Shown here: one piece after another, positions 29,637 through 39,131 of the stretch
Numbering within the stretch: the first letter of the stretch is position 1
How the letters are laid out: the number at the start of each line of letters is the position of its first letter
Source: Moesziomyces globuligerus
Taxonomy: Eukaryota > Basidiomycota > Ustilaginomycetes > Ustilaginales > Ustilaginaceae
Assembly (NCBI GenBank): GCA_030849465.1
Contig: JARVLF010000017.1
Location: 248,001 to 312,000, forward strand
Direction: 5' to 3'
Length of the DNA stretch: 64,000 nucleotides
Made by a program: the position numbers and the translations under genes
Notes under the pieces: model-generated
Told to the model about the DNA's origin: nothing
The model's database searches: none
The model's input: only the letters and a program-made list of their open reading frames with translations

Positions 29637-30979
29637 ATGTCGCAGAGCGCTCAAGATCCCGCACAGCTCGGCGAAGAGGATATGGCCGAGGGTTTCGGCC
29701 CGCTGGCCGTGTTCAAGCTCGAGGTGCGTAGCCAGGGTTGGCTCGATTCAGCCAATGCTTCCGGGCGCATCATTCTGATTCTTTCCACCGATTCTCTTTC
29801 TACTTCTACAGGACTTCGGTATCTCTAGCTCCGACTGCAAGAAGCTCGCTGAGGCCGGCTACAACACCGTCGAGAGCATTGCGTTCACGCCCAAGAAGAG
29901 CCTTCTCCTCGTCAAGGGTATCTCAGAAGCAAAGGCAGACAAGATCCTCGCAGAAGGTACGCTGACCCTGGCCGCATACGGAGTGAATGCTTCTTGCCCA
30001 TCAGATGTCATGACGACTGATGCCTATGCCCTTTTCTCCTCTTTTTCTCATCTACTTTCGTGATTGCCTCTGAACAGCCGCCAAGCTCGTGCCCATGGGC
30101 TTCACCACCGCTACCGAGTTCCACGCTCGCAGGAACGAGCTCATCTCGATCACCACAGGTTCCAAGAACCTGGACTCCATCCTTGGCGGTGGAATGGAGA
30201 CAGGAAGCATCACCGAGCTCTACGGCGAGTTTAGGACGGGCAAGAGTCAGCTCTGCCACACGCTGGCAGTCACCTGCCAGCTCCCCGTCGACATGGGTGG
30301 AGGCGAGGGCAAGTGTCTGTACATCGACACGGAAGGAACCTTTCGACCCGTTCGTTTGCTCGCAGTGGCTGAGCGATACGGGCTCAACGGCGAAGAGGTG
30401 CTCGACAACGTGGCATACGCACGCGCATACAACGCCGACCACCAGCTGCAGCTGCTCATGCAGGCTTCCGCGATGATGGCCGAATCGCGCTTCTCGCTGC
30501 TCATTGTCGATTCGCTCACCTCGCTCTACCGCACGGACTTCTCGGGTCGTGGCGAGCTCTCGGCGCGACAGATGCACCTGGCCAAGTTCCTGCGAGGCCT
30601 GATGCGACTCGCGGACGAGTTTGGTGTCGCTGTCGTGATCACCAACCAGGTCGTGGCGCAGGTGGACGGAGCGACGGCGTTCACCGCCGATGCCAAGAAG
30701 CCCATCGGTGGCAACATCGTCGCGCACGCTTCGACCACGCGTCTTTCGCTGAGAAAGGGACGTGGCAATCAGCGTATCTGCCGCATCGCCGACTCGCCAT
30801 GCCTGCCCGAGGCCGATGCGGTGTTTGCCATCGGCCCAGAGGGCATCATCGACCCGGTAAGTGACCTCCACGCGGTTCTGCGGGCATGCTGACCATCTCA
30901 GAATGATTGTACGAAAGGCTGACCTCTTTGTCCTCTGTCTCGGTGCTTCTGTCTGCTCTACCTTCTCTAGGTCGACTGA
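29637..30979 (+). CDS. rad51: RAD51 recombinase (four exons)
   Basis: Exons are 29637-29723, 29812-29956, 30078-30856 and a terminal 9-nt exon 30971-30979 (Val-Asp-stop). Introns of 88, 121 and 114 nt have GT..AG ends. The product is 339 residues, the same as human RAD51 in length. The N-terminal helix-hairpin-helix is followed by the FTTA polymerisation motif (86-89), Walker [10 protein letters not shown] with Lys133, and Walker B LLIVD (218-222), all at human numbering. It forms the nucleoprotein filament that performs homology search and strand exchange in recombinational repair. The last exon is the least certain part: read-through would replace Val-Asp with an 11-residue tail. The gene stands near two other DNA-maintenance genes (dpb4, fan1). 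Confidence 0.96.
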
Positions 30980-32167
30980 ATGCCGCAAGTGCAGCTCATC
31001 TCTTCGACTCGCTCGTGCTGTCCGCCCCCTCCACCTCGATTGCCTTTGTTGCGGCCAGATCTCCTCTGTACAATATGATATGCGCTTCATCCGTCTCACC
31101 GCACGCAACTGTTGCCACGCTCACCTCTTGCATCACGTCCTGCTAGCTCTTGTGGTCCGTGCTGTGTGTTCTCGAACCGGTTCGAATCACGGTCTCAGGG
31201 CCCGGTCGCGATGAGCCGGGTGTCACCGGGCACGACCGTGGTCAGTCTTGCATGGCGTCATGGCCCTCTCTCGGTCCTGCCTTTCCCACTCCCCGCAGTG
31301 TCTGTATTGGATGAGAAAGCACAGCACGGACCTCGACCCGTTGCCAAGTGAAGTTGCGACAGGACAGAGATGGAAGGTTCGGAAGGGGTTAGGAGGCCAA
31401 GCTTACTTACTAGTGTGAGATTCACTCGCACGATAGAGCCACGCCCGCGTCTCCACCTTTCATCATGTGAGGAATCTCACACAGCGAACATTGTCGAATT
31501 TCGGATTGAAGTGTGGCGAAGCGAAAATGGGGCATGAGCCCAGTGTTCGAGTCGAAAGCTTTGACGATTTCGAGCTTGGTGGGACAGCGGTTAAAGGAAG
31601 AGCAGAGTCACCGAGCCGGGCGCATCGACAGAGCAGCGTCACGCGCTGAGCGTGTTGCACTGCGGCCCAGCCTGGCTCGGAGAAAGTGCGCCAACCGACG
31701 CTCGGTAGCCGAAGCCCAGCCGTACAGGCGGACGCAGCCGCATCGGGGCTGCCATCTGTCACATCACTCCTTGCTCCACCTCTGCCCCTTCCCTTCTCAC
31801 CCACCATCGCTTGCGATTCCCTGTTCCCGTTTCTGTTTCTCAGCATCGCTACCATCCTACTCTTCAGCTCTTCAACTCTTCGTCTCGTTTCGTTGCCCCT
31901 TTGTGAACCTCAAACCACAGTCGATCATCCCAGGCAACCGCTCTTTCGGCATACTGTCACCTTGTCCGATCCGATTCGTCGCATTTTCCGCCAGCACAAC
32001 TCTCTGGTTCGCGCATATCACCTGATTACTACCGCATAAGCTCGAAGGAAACCTTCAGCAACAGGGCTATCGATCGTCGCTCTATTGCACATCGCGACTT
32101 GGTCATTGCTCGATCCATTTCTGACCAGATACCAATCGTCGCATCTTGACCTTCATCGGACCCCAGC
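30980..32167. other. Gene-free region with inverted repeat and C/T-rich leader
   Basis: 1.19 kb between rad51 and the PNRC-motif gene. It holds a 14-bp palindrome (TCGAACCGGTTCGA, about 31172-31185), an 11-bp inverted repeat at 31413-31482, and from about 31750 a pyrimidine-rich sense strand that probably is the leader of the downstream gene. Confidence 0.45.
31413..31482. repeat. 11-bp inverted repeat, 48-bp spacer
   Basis: GTGTGAGATTC at 31413-31423 is exactly complemented by GAATCTCACAC at 31472-31482, and a partial extension (CTCAC versus ACTCGCAC) follows. It could be a regulator binding pair or a hairpin. Confidence 0.55.
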
Positions 32168-33688
32168 ATGATCGCTGCTATGAGGCCATCACACGTCCAC
32201 TCCACCGCCCCTTCTGTACACTCTCGGCCAAGCTCGCGCAACTCCAACCACGTCAACTCCGCATCCGTAGCCTCCCCCTCCACACAGGCGAAGATGGACA
32301 AGATCGCCGCAAAGGCTTCCAGCAACGTTACCAATGGCGTCTCTGGCAAGAAGGCTTCGGCCGCGAAGAAGGCGGACAAGGCTGCGCAACAAGCCGCCTC
32401 CAACAGTATCGACAAGCCCTCGTCGACTCCAGGACTGATCACTTTGACCAAACCGATCTCTGAGGAGATGCAGGCATCCAAGCAGAACGGCGGCAACGCC
32501 AAGTCCAAGAAGAACAAGGAGGCCAAGTTTGCGGCGGAAGACGCATCTGGCACCCCCATCAAGTCGTCCCGTTCGAAGAAGTCCCGTTCGTCTCCCAAGG
32601 CGGATGCATCAGAGATGCTCCTCTCCAAATCGGCTCCATCGGCTCCCATCACGCACGCCCAGCGTTCCACGCGAAGCAAGCAGGCCGACCCCGACCTGTC
32701 CGAATCGACGTCCGGTCTCACCTGGCAGCAGGAGATGTTCAAGCAGGCCTCGCGTTCCAACCTGGATCTATCGGAACGCCCCAATGGCTCCAAGCGTCAA
32801 AGCAAGAAGTCGACGGCAGCGAAGCACGACGGCAACTTGGCCCACCCTCAGAAGGTCCAGGATGGACGAGACTCGCCCGCTTTGACCTGGCAGCAGGAGA
32901 TGCTGGGTGCCAAGAAGCGTGTTGGTCCTCACTTTGATGTCTTTGCCGACGCCCGCGATGTCGAGACGTTCGGCGCTGAAGATGGCTCCGGCCAAATCGG
33001 AGCTCACACGTCGGGCAAAGCCGGCAAGAGACGTCCTCGTGCCGGTAGCTTCGGCTCGGGCGGGCAGAAGACTGGCAAAGCTGCAGGCAAGGGCCGTCAG
33101 GCGGACGTGCCCCTGCACATCGATGACCTCTTCGAATCCACCAAGGGCGATGGCATGGCCAAGTCCAAGTCGTCGCAATCCCAACGAAGCAACGCCGGTC
33201 CTGCCAACAACTCGGCAAATCTGCGTGCTCAATACCCTATGCACGGCGCCCCTATTCATATTGCTCCGTCGACGCCCGTCAAGAAGGTGCCCAACGGCAA
33301 CCAGCAACATCCTGCTGTGGCTGCGGCGATTGCCTATGCCGGCCCCAACTTCCACAACTCGCCTTCGCCGGCCAGCCTGCCTGCGCCCAAGTTCCAGAAC
33401 CGACTGGGCAAGAACAGCGCGGAGTTTGAGCGAGGCTCGCACCTCGCGGCTGGCAGCAGCGGCGAATCCGGTGGCAGCGACGACGAGTCCGTGTTGGCCC
33501 GTGGCGCTCGCAGCACCACAGCCCCCGCCGAGATCGCTTCGACGCCATCCAAGACCGCTGCGCCGACCGCCGTTGCGTCTGACCGCATGGTGGCCGCCGA
33601 GTCGCCCGCGCACAAGTCTAACACACAGCCTGGTGCCACGGTCGAAAGTCTGCTTGCCCGCATGCTCGGCGGCGCTAAGCTCAACTGA
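32168..33688 (+). CDS. PNRC-motif protein, candidate Edc1-like mRNA-decapping activator
   Basis: 506 residues, mostly disordered, rich in Ser, Lys and Ala. Three short conserved pieces stand out. LTWQQEM occurs twice (184-190 and 239-245). A PNRC/Edc1-type motif lies at 390-409 (YAGPNFHNSPSPASLPAPKF). A C-terminal helix (VESLLARMLGG, 492-502) follows. In animals and yeast the PNRC/Edc1 peptide binds the Dcp1 EVH1 domain and stimulates the Dcp2 decapping enzyme; the core here (SP-x-SLP-x-PKF) fits that consensus. Cytoplasmic or P-body location is inferred. The start is the first ATG after a C/T-rich leader; a second in-frame ATG lies four codons later. No catalytic domain is present. Confidence 0.78.
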   Translation: MIAAMRPSHVHSTAPSVHSRPSSRNSNHVNSASVASPSTQAKMDKIAAKASSNVTNGVSGKKASAAKKADKAAQQAASNSIDKPSSTPGLITLTKPISEEMQASKQNGGNAKSKKNKEAKFAAEDASGTPIKSSRSKKSRSSPKADASEMLLSKSAPSAPITHAQRSTRSKQADPDLSESTSGLTWQQEMFKQASRSNLDLSERPNGSKRQSKKSTAAKHDGNLAHPQKVQDGRDSPALTWQQEMLGAKKRVGPHFDVFADARDVETFGAEDGSGQIGAHTSGKAGKRRPRAGSFGSGGQKTGKAAGKGRQADVPLHIDDLFESTKGDGMAKSKSSQSQRSNAGPANNSANLRAQYPMHGAPIHIAPSTPVKKVPNGNQQHPAVAAAIAYAGPNFHNSPSPASLPAPKFQNRLGKNSAEFERGSHLAAGSSGESGGSDDESVLARGARSTTAPAEIASTPSKTAAPTAVASDRMVAAESPAHKSNTQPGATVESLLARMLGGAKLN

Positions 33689-34962
33689 GTGTCCTGGCTG
33701 ATGCCAACAGCACCATCAAGGTCTCGCGGTCCCTGAAGTTTTCTTCCTCCGTCTCAAGGTTCTTCTGTATTGTTTCGATCGCATCGCAGCCGCCCAAGCT
33801 CCTCAAGACCTGGCCAACACTTTGTAATTGTCGCACGGTCCTGCTTTCTCTGTTCACGGCTCGCTACTTGCCAGCGCGTCAAATTCTGAAGCGCCCTGGC
33901 TCCCACTCATCGGCCTCGATGCTGGTGCAGTGGCCTCTCCGTCTCTCTTCCCGCTTCTTTCACCTCGATCTCTCTGCGGCTCTTCACAAATCAGCATTGC
34001 CGCCACGATCTACGGGCTTTGTCCGTTCACATGCGTGCCACGGGCTGGCGCCATCCGTCGCATTGCATTCCGTCTTGTATCAGTATCCCGTTCAAGAGCA
34101 CCAAGCTTTTTGGGACGCCTGTCGCCGGACACAAGCTCGCCACTGTCGCACCGCGACCAACAACTTATCTTCGATCTGCGCTCGCAAGAAGTCGCTTCTT
34201 GCGATGCCGGCGCCGCAAGCGCTCCGACCGCGTGAAGTGTCTCCGCGGTCTCAGCAAACCATTCCGCCCTGGTCAGGTTTTGCCTCGATCTCGGCCACCC
34301 ATGCAAACTCAATCTTCCCTCGGCCCTTTCAAGCCCAGATCCCACCAGGGTCTCGGTCATTACCTCAAGCTCCCATTTCCCTTTCAGCCTGCCCCTCTCA
34401 CGCCTCAACTCTTTCGCCTCCTAGTCTCCACCTACTTTGCTCCCTCTCACCTCCTAATTTCGACCTACTTCCCCCCCTCTTACCATCGCTCCCTCCAATC
34501 TCCGTCCCCTGTTCTGTTTCATCTTGCCTGGCTGCACGCTTTGACCCCGGTCCTGGCTCCTTCCGGGTTCCAGTCATTCGTGCTGGCGTAATACCATCCC
34601 CCTTTTCTCCCCCCATCCAGATGTGCGGGTCCTGTGGCGTGTGTGAAACACAAAGCCTGCTTTTCGGCTTTGAGAGAGGCGATGGGCCGGCCTAACAAAT
34701 GACGCGTGTGGGTCGAGGCGCGGGTCGCGTAAAGCGCAGCGGGTGGGGTTTTGGCGAAAGTGTTGCATTCGCGCATTCGCGGCTAGTGTATGCCTGCACA
34801 TCTTCCTCCTCACCCACTTGCACACCACCTCTCTCGACCGCTCGAGCAACACCACATTGGCAGAAGCCATCATCTGCGGTTCTATATCTCGACTCTTCAT
34901 CTACGATCTCATCGGTGACGCAATCTGGAGATTGGTGATCTCGCTGATTGGAGAAGTTCAAG
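33689..34962. other. Gene-free region with pyrimidine-rich tract upstream of dpb4
   Basis: 1.27 kb. The sense strand at about 34377-34545 is overwhelmingly C/T, the strongest pyrimidine tract in the window. An ACGCGT hexamer lies at 34702-34707, 256-261 bp before the dpb4 ATG. ORFs here overlap in all frames and show no family features. Confidence 0.45.
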
Positions 34963-35565
34963 ATGCCACGTAAATCGACCGGGGCATCATCTGCGCCGGG
35001 GACACCGGGTAGCAAAGCACCACGCAAGTCTACCGGTGGTGAAGAGGAGCATGTCAAGGGACTCGTGGTTCCGGATTCGGTGTCGGCTGTGTTGCGGCAG
35101 CAAGAGGTGGCGTTGAAGACGTTGACGGGGATCGAGTCGTACGAACTGCCTCGGACCAACGTGATCAAGACGGCCAAGGCCGACATTCCTGACAGTGTGC
35201 AGCTGCGCAAGGAGGTGCAGCAGGCACTGGTCAAGTCGGCAAGCGTCTTTATCAGCTACATCACAGCAACGGCGCACGATGCTGCAAAGTCCAAAGGCGC
35301 CAAAACCATCAACGCCCACCACGTCCTCGAAGCAGCAGCACAACTCGAGCTAGGTCCTGACGCTCAACACCAACTCAAGGCCCAGTTGAACGCCTACCGA
35401 CAAAACGCACAGAAGAAGAAGGAAACCAAAAAACTCCCGAATCAAGAAGACGATGGAGATGCAGACGTCTCCAGAGTCGAACACGACGAAGAGGCCGACG
35501 CGGATCAATCCATCGCTGTCGAGGGCGCAGACGCAGACGAGGGTGATCAGTTGATGGAAGACTAA
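34963..35565 (+). CDS. dpb4: DNA polymerase epsilon histone-fold subunit Dpb4/POLE3
   Basis: 200 residues from the first ATG (MPRKSTG). The histone fold spans about residues 45-130: YELPRTNVIKTAKADIPDSVQLRKEV, then ALVKSASVFISYITATAHDAA and KTINAHHVLEAAAQLEL, following POLE3/Dpb4/CHRAC17. A Lys-rich linker and an acidic C-terminal tail complete it, as in yeast Dpb4. Role: it pairs with Dpb3/POLE4 in the leading-strand polymerase and, in many eukaryotes, in a CHRAC/ISW2-type remodeller. A TTG-initiated five-codon extension is open upstream but ATG is preferred. It converges on fan1 with only 91 bp between stops, so the 3' transcripts probably overlap. Confidence 0.93.
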   Translation: MPRKSTGASSAPGTPGSKAPRKSTGGEEEHVKGLVVPDSVSAVLRQQEVALKTLTGIESYELPRTNVIKTAKADIPDSVQLRKEVQQALVKSASVFISYITATAHDAAKSKGAKTINAHHVLEAAAQLELGPDAQHQLKAQLNAYRQNAQKKKETKKLPNQEDDGDADVSRVEHDEEADADQSIAVEGADADEGDQLMED

Positions 35566-35656
35566 TCGCACACCTGCAATACACACTTTGAACACCATGC
35601 CGAAACGAAGTACTCTTCGCCAGACGAAGACTTTGGTCTATTACGCGGCGGGAGAT

Positions 35657-38425
35657 TTATGCTTCCGAGACGAGACCCAACTGAACATCAATCCCGGCTC
35701 GAAGCAGCACATCGATCCAGACTTTCTGGGTCTCGCTGAGCCTATCACCTGGTCCCTTTACCTCGACGAATCTAACCTGCTGATCCTCGATCCTCCACAC
35801 GACCAAGTCGGGCATTCCGCCACTGCAATGGTCCCACTCCTCGACCATCATCTGGCACACGACGCCGATGGCTTTTCCTCCTAGACAGCTCGCGACCTGC
35901 ATCAACTGGTCCTTGGTGAAGAGCTCCCACCTGCACCCGACGGCCCAGGTCCTTCTGCTCCTCTCCCTATCGTCCGTCTCCTCTATGAGATCCAACCCGC
36001 CCGTGCGTTCGATGTGGTCTAGGCGGGCACGGATCTCGGCGGCGCGGACGACGGCAAACGAGTCGGAGCCCAAGTCGAGCGGTGCGGCCTGGTAGGGAGT
36101 CTCGAACGCGCCCGCGATGCCGGGCATGAAGAGCACATCCCACATGACGAGCACCACGATCATCGTCAGCAGCTTGCCCTCGTCGTGGAACCCGCGGAAG
36201 CCCTGCTGCGCATAGTGCTGCAGACACAGCTGCTCGACGTGGCACGCCTGACCATCCAGCCCGCGCCACACGGAGCGCATCGAGCGCCGCGTCGAACTGC
36301 CCACCACCGCATCCTCGCCACCAGTCATCATCGAGACCACCGCCGCATCCGGCACAGCAGCCAACTCGTCCATCCCCACATCGATCTCCTCCTTCTTCAC
36401 CCGCATCGCCTCGAAAGGGTTCGAAGCTTCGTCCGCATCGATGGCGATGGTGCTGCTGCTGGCGGCAGGCTTGACGTCCGATAGCGTGGGCTCGGTGAAC
36501 GATTCGATCTTGACGCGCTTGAAGAGGGGTTTGCGTACCTGGAACCCGGACGCTGCTGTCTTGGTCGGACTCGCTTGCGCGCTTCCCGGTCGCGGCGGGG
36601 TGCTGCGCTTCGACCTCGGCTCGTCGGGCGATGTCGGCGGCGACGTGCCCGGCGTTGTGCCAGTGCGGAGGAACTTGGACAGAACAGTCACGGGCTCGTT
36701 GGTCCGCAGATCGGTCTCGAGCATCGCATCGAGCCTGACGCCCTTGAACGTAACTTGGGTCGTCTGCTTGAGCTTGGTGTACGAAAAATCGTGCTGTTCG
36801 GACCGTGGTACGCGCAGCTGCGACTCGAGCCGCGCGATCCTCCTCTGCAGCGCATCGTGGTAGATGAGGTGCGTGTCCGGATCCTGCATGCCCTGAACGC
36901 TGATTCTGAGCGCCTCCTTCTTCCCCTTCCTCTGGTCGTCCGAGTACAGCGCCGTGATCAGCGCAAGTCGATCGTACCAGTCGCCACGTCGACCGCGCCG
37001 AAAGACGCGCTGGGCCAGCAGTGCGCTCAGCACCTCCTTCTCGCGCTCGCGCAGCTTGAACCTCGCCAGCACCGTCGCGCCTTTGTACACGACGCGGGTG
37101 AGCACCCAACCCGGGTGAAAGCGCATGCGGTGGTAGACCATCTTATCGATCCCCTCGGGATGCGCCGCCACGCACTCGTCGACGCACGACTTCCACTCGT
37201 CCCACGTCGATTCGAAGAGCGCCAGCGCGGCGCGGAAATCGTCCTCCGTCTTGCCGAACTGGATCAGATGCTCCATCTCGGCCTCGATGGCGAGCGCGCG
37301 CTCAAAGGCCACCAGATGGTCGCGCGAGGGGAACAGATAGCCCGTACGGCGATGGCTGTACGCGGGATAGTTGCGGATGCGCGAGCGTGAGAGGATGGCG
37401 GTGGTCAGCGCCGCACTACCGAGCAAGTTGCCGCGGTAGTAGACAAGCGCGACGCGGTCGACCAACGATCGCAGCGCCGGAACCACCTGCACACATCCAC
37501 CGCCGAGCGCGGCAGCCAGCTCGTCTTTCAGCCGCGAAGCCTGTGCGGGGCCGGCCTTGGATGCGCCGAAATTGAGCGTGAGCTGCGTCGAGCTGCTGCT
37601 GGGCGAAGCCGAGCTGGAGCGACTGGCCTGTTTCGTCGGACTACGGACCAGCGTCGACTGCGAGCGGGTGGCCGAGAGGGCCGCAACGATCTGCGCCCGC
37701 GTGGTTCCGAGCTTGGTGATGCCGAGGTTCTTGGCGATCGTCTTGAGCTCGTCCATGTTGAGCAGCGAGAGCGACTCGGCGATGCCGCCCTTCATGTCTC
37801 GGTGTGTGAGCACGAAGCGGTCGAGCTGCGGATCTTGCGAGCCCGACTGCTCTGGAGCTGTTCTGGAATTCGATGCTTGCTGTGAGCTCGTAGACAGAGG
37901 TTTCTTGTGCCGATAGGTGGGCGTGAGCGGAAGCCCGGTCTGTTCGTCTAGCTTGAGCTCGCGCTGAAGCCTAGGTAAAGTGAGCGTCGCATTCTCTTTG
38001 TCGTCGTCCAGAGCCACTGTGCGGCGATTTTGCTCGTCGAATCGGGCGGGCTCGATCTTGGGACCGTCCGAGGGAGGCGATGAGATTCTGGTGGCAAGCT
38101 CTTCGGTTGCGGCTTGAAGATCCTGGACCTCGGCACGATACGAGTCGAGTTTGTCCAGACGGTACCAAGTGTCCTTTTTGCGTTGGAGAAGTCGGACGAA
38201 GAGGTAGCGTGCAGGATAGGAGAGCATGAAAAAGGCGGAGAGAATGTCGAGCTCTGCGTTGGAGAAGAGGTAGGATTCGGATTCGAGGACGGCGCAGACC
38301 ATGTGCTGGAAAAGCTCGGGATACATCGAGGAGCGTGATCCCGGGCGATACGAGGTCGAAGGATGCGGACTCTGGTCATCTTGGTCGGTCTGATCGGGAG
38401 CGCCGAGATGCTGATCTGGTTCCAT
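35657..38425 (-). CDS. fan1: FAN1 structure-specific nuclease (VRR-NUC)
   Basis: 922 residues from ATG 38425. The N-terminal conserved block (YPELFQHMVCAVLESESYLFSNAELDIL through LFVRLLQRKKDTWYRLDKL) and a SAP-like helix pair (about 215-250, LNMDELKTIAKNLGITKLG) precede TPR-like helices. The C-terminal VRR-NUC domain has the PD-(D/E)xK residues Asp873, Glu888 and Lys890 (GGMPDLVVW..FVEVKGPGD) with human FAN1 spacing. No N-terminal UBZ zinc finger is present, as in many fungi. Role: 5' flap endonuclease and exonuclease in interstrand-crosslink repair. The first 50 bases overlap the end of the CIR-N-like gene on the same strand. Met34 (codon 38326-38324), just before the conserved block, is an alternative start that would remove the overlap. 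Confidence 0.93.
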   Translation of the reverse strand: MEPDQHLGAPDQTDQDDQSPHPSTSYRPGSRSSMYPELFQHMVCAVLESESYLFSNAELDILSAFFMLSYPARYLFVRLLQRKKDTWYRLDKLDSYRAEVQDLQAATEELATRISSPPSDGPKIEPARFDEQNRRTVALDDDKENATLTLPRLQRELKLDEQTGLPLTPTYRHKKPLSTSSQQASNSRTAPEQSGSQDPQLDRFVLTHRDMKGGIAESLSLLNMDELKTIAKNLGITKLGTTRAQIVAALSATRSQSTLVRSPTKQASRSSSASPSSSSTQLTLNFGASKAGPAQASRLKDELAAALGGGCVQVVPALRSLVDRVALVYYRGNLLGSAALTTAILSRSRIRNYPAYSHRRTGYLFPSRDHLVAFERALAIEAEMEHLIQFGKTEDDFRAALALFESTWDEWKSCVDECVAAHPEGIDKMVYHRMRFHPGWVLTRVVYKGATVLARFKLREREKEVLSALLAQRVFRRGRRGDWYDRLALITALYSDDQRKGKKEALRISVQGMQDPDTHLIYHDALQRRIARLESQLRVPRSEQHDFSYTKLKQTTQVTFKGVRLDAMLETDLRTNEPVTVLSKFLRTGTTPGTSPPTSPDEPRSKRSTPPRPGSAQASPTKTAASGFQVRKPLFKRVKIESFTEPTLSDVKPAASSSTIAIDADEASNPFEAMRVKKEEIDVGMDELAAVPDAAVVSMMTGGEDAVVGSSTRRSMRSVWRGLDGQACHVEQLCLQHYAQQGFRGFHDEGKLLTMIVVLVMWDVLFMPGIAGAFETPYQAAPLDLGSDSFAVVRAAEIRARLDHIERTGGLDLIEETDDRERSRRTWAVGCRWELFTKDQLMQVASCLGGKAIGVVCQMMVEEWDHCSGGMPDLVVWRIEDQQVRFVEVKGPGDRLSETQKVWIDVLLRAGIDVQLGLVSEA

Positions 38426-39131
38426 ACTGAAGACGTCCCTGTTCGCTTAGAGAGGGATGGTCCGAATCGCGACGTGATGCAGCTCGGTGCCTCGAACGGT
38501 CGCTGGAGAGGGAAGCACTAAGGGGGGTGATGGACGTGGCGGTGGAGGAGCTTCGATGCAAACGGTGCTTGCGGAGGCGTTGTGTGGCTCGCACAGCTTC
38601 AGGCTCGTAATAGTCAGAAGTTTGGTGTTGGAGGAGAGAGTCGGAAGGGCGAGTGTGCAAGCGAGGATCAGCAGCGTATTTGGCAGCTTGTCGTTGGGCC
38701 AGGAAGGTGGCCATGGCTTTGAGGGGGTCGTGCGAGGATTTGAGCGACGAGTCTTTGTATGCGTCTTCGAGGCGCTGATCGTCGGTCTTGCGAGCGTCTG
38801 CGCCGTTGCGAAGGTGAGGGCTGGTATACCACGGATCAAGCTCGTCTTGAGGTCGGAGCAGCGGATCGCCGTTGGATGGTTTCGAAGGACGGGAAGGCTT
38901 GGAAGCCGGCTGGCTTGGACCGGGGAGGGGATCGGACGTGCTCTGGTCAGCGCCGAGGCTCTTGCGACCCGAGCGGAGCGCTTCGAGGCGTGCGCGATCG
39001 CGCTGTGCGAATTGGTCCTGATGCTCGCGTGCCTCCTTGTCGGCCTGGATAGCTTGGTCTCTCTGGACTCGGTCGCGGTTGGAGCGGTTATAAGGATGAT
39101 AGGACTTGTGCTGGGAGAGATGCAGAGGCAT
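38376..39131 (-). CDS. CIR-N/LENG1-like domain protein (251 aa)
   Basis: It begins MPLHLSQHKSYHPYNRSNRDRVQRDQA, the short N-terminal motif shared by CBF1-interacting corepressor (CIR) and LENG1-type proteins (Lys-Ser-hydrophobic, then NR..VxRDE/Q). A charged helix follows (EAREHQDQFAQRDRARLEALR). A conserved DPLKAMATFLAQRQAAKY segment sits mid-protein. The tail is Arg/Ser-rich (SASRRSRSDRPR), which suits a nuclear or splicing-associated protein. Animal relatives are spliceosome- or corepressor-associated; fungal function is unknown. Its last 50 bases lie inside fan1 in another frame on the same strand. Its start is divergent from myosin II across 1.17 kb. The C-terminus could change if an intron is spliced near the overlap. 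Confidence 0.75.
   Translation of the reverse strand: MPLHLSQHKSYHPYNRSNRDRVQRDQAIQADKEAREHQDQFAQRDRARLEALRSGRKSLGADQSTSDPLPGPSQPASKPSRPSKPSNGDPLLRPQDELDPWYTSPHLRNGADARKTDDQRLEDAYKDSSLKSSHDPLKAMATFLAQRQAAKYAADPRLHTRPSDSLLQHQTSDYYEPEAVRATQRLRKHRLHRSSSTATSITPLSASLSSDRSRHRAASRRDSDHPSLSEQGRLQYGTRSASRRSRSDRPR

Noticed and set aside
31172..31205. Possible tRNA B-box (GGTTCGAATC) after rad51
   Set aside because: The T-arm stem does not pair and no acceptor, D or anticodon stems can be drawn. The sequence is part of a simple palindrome.
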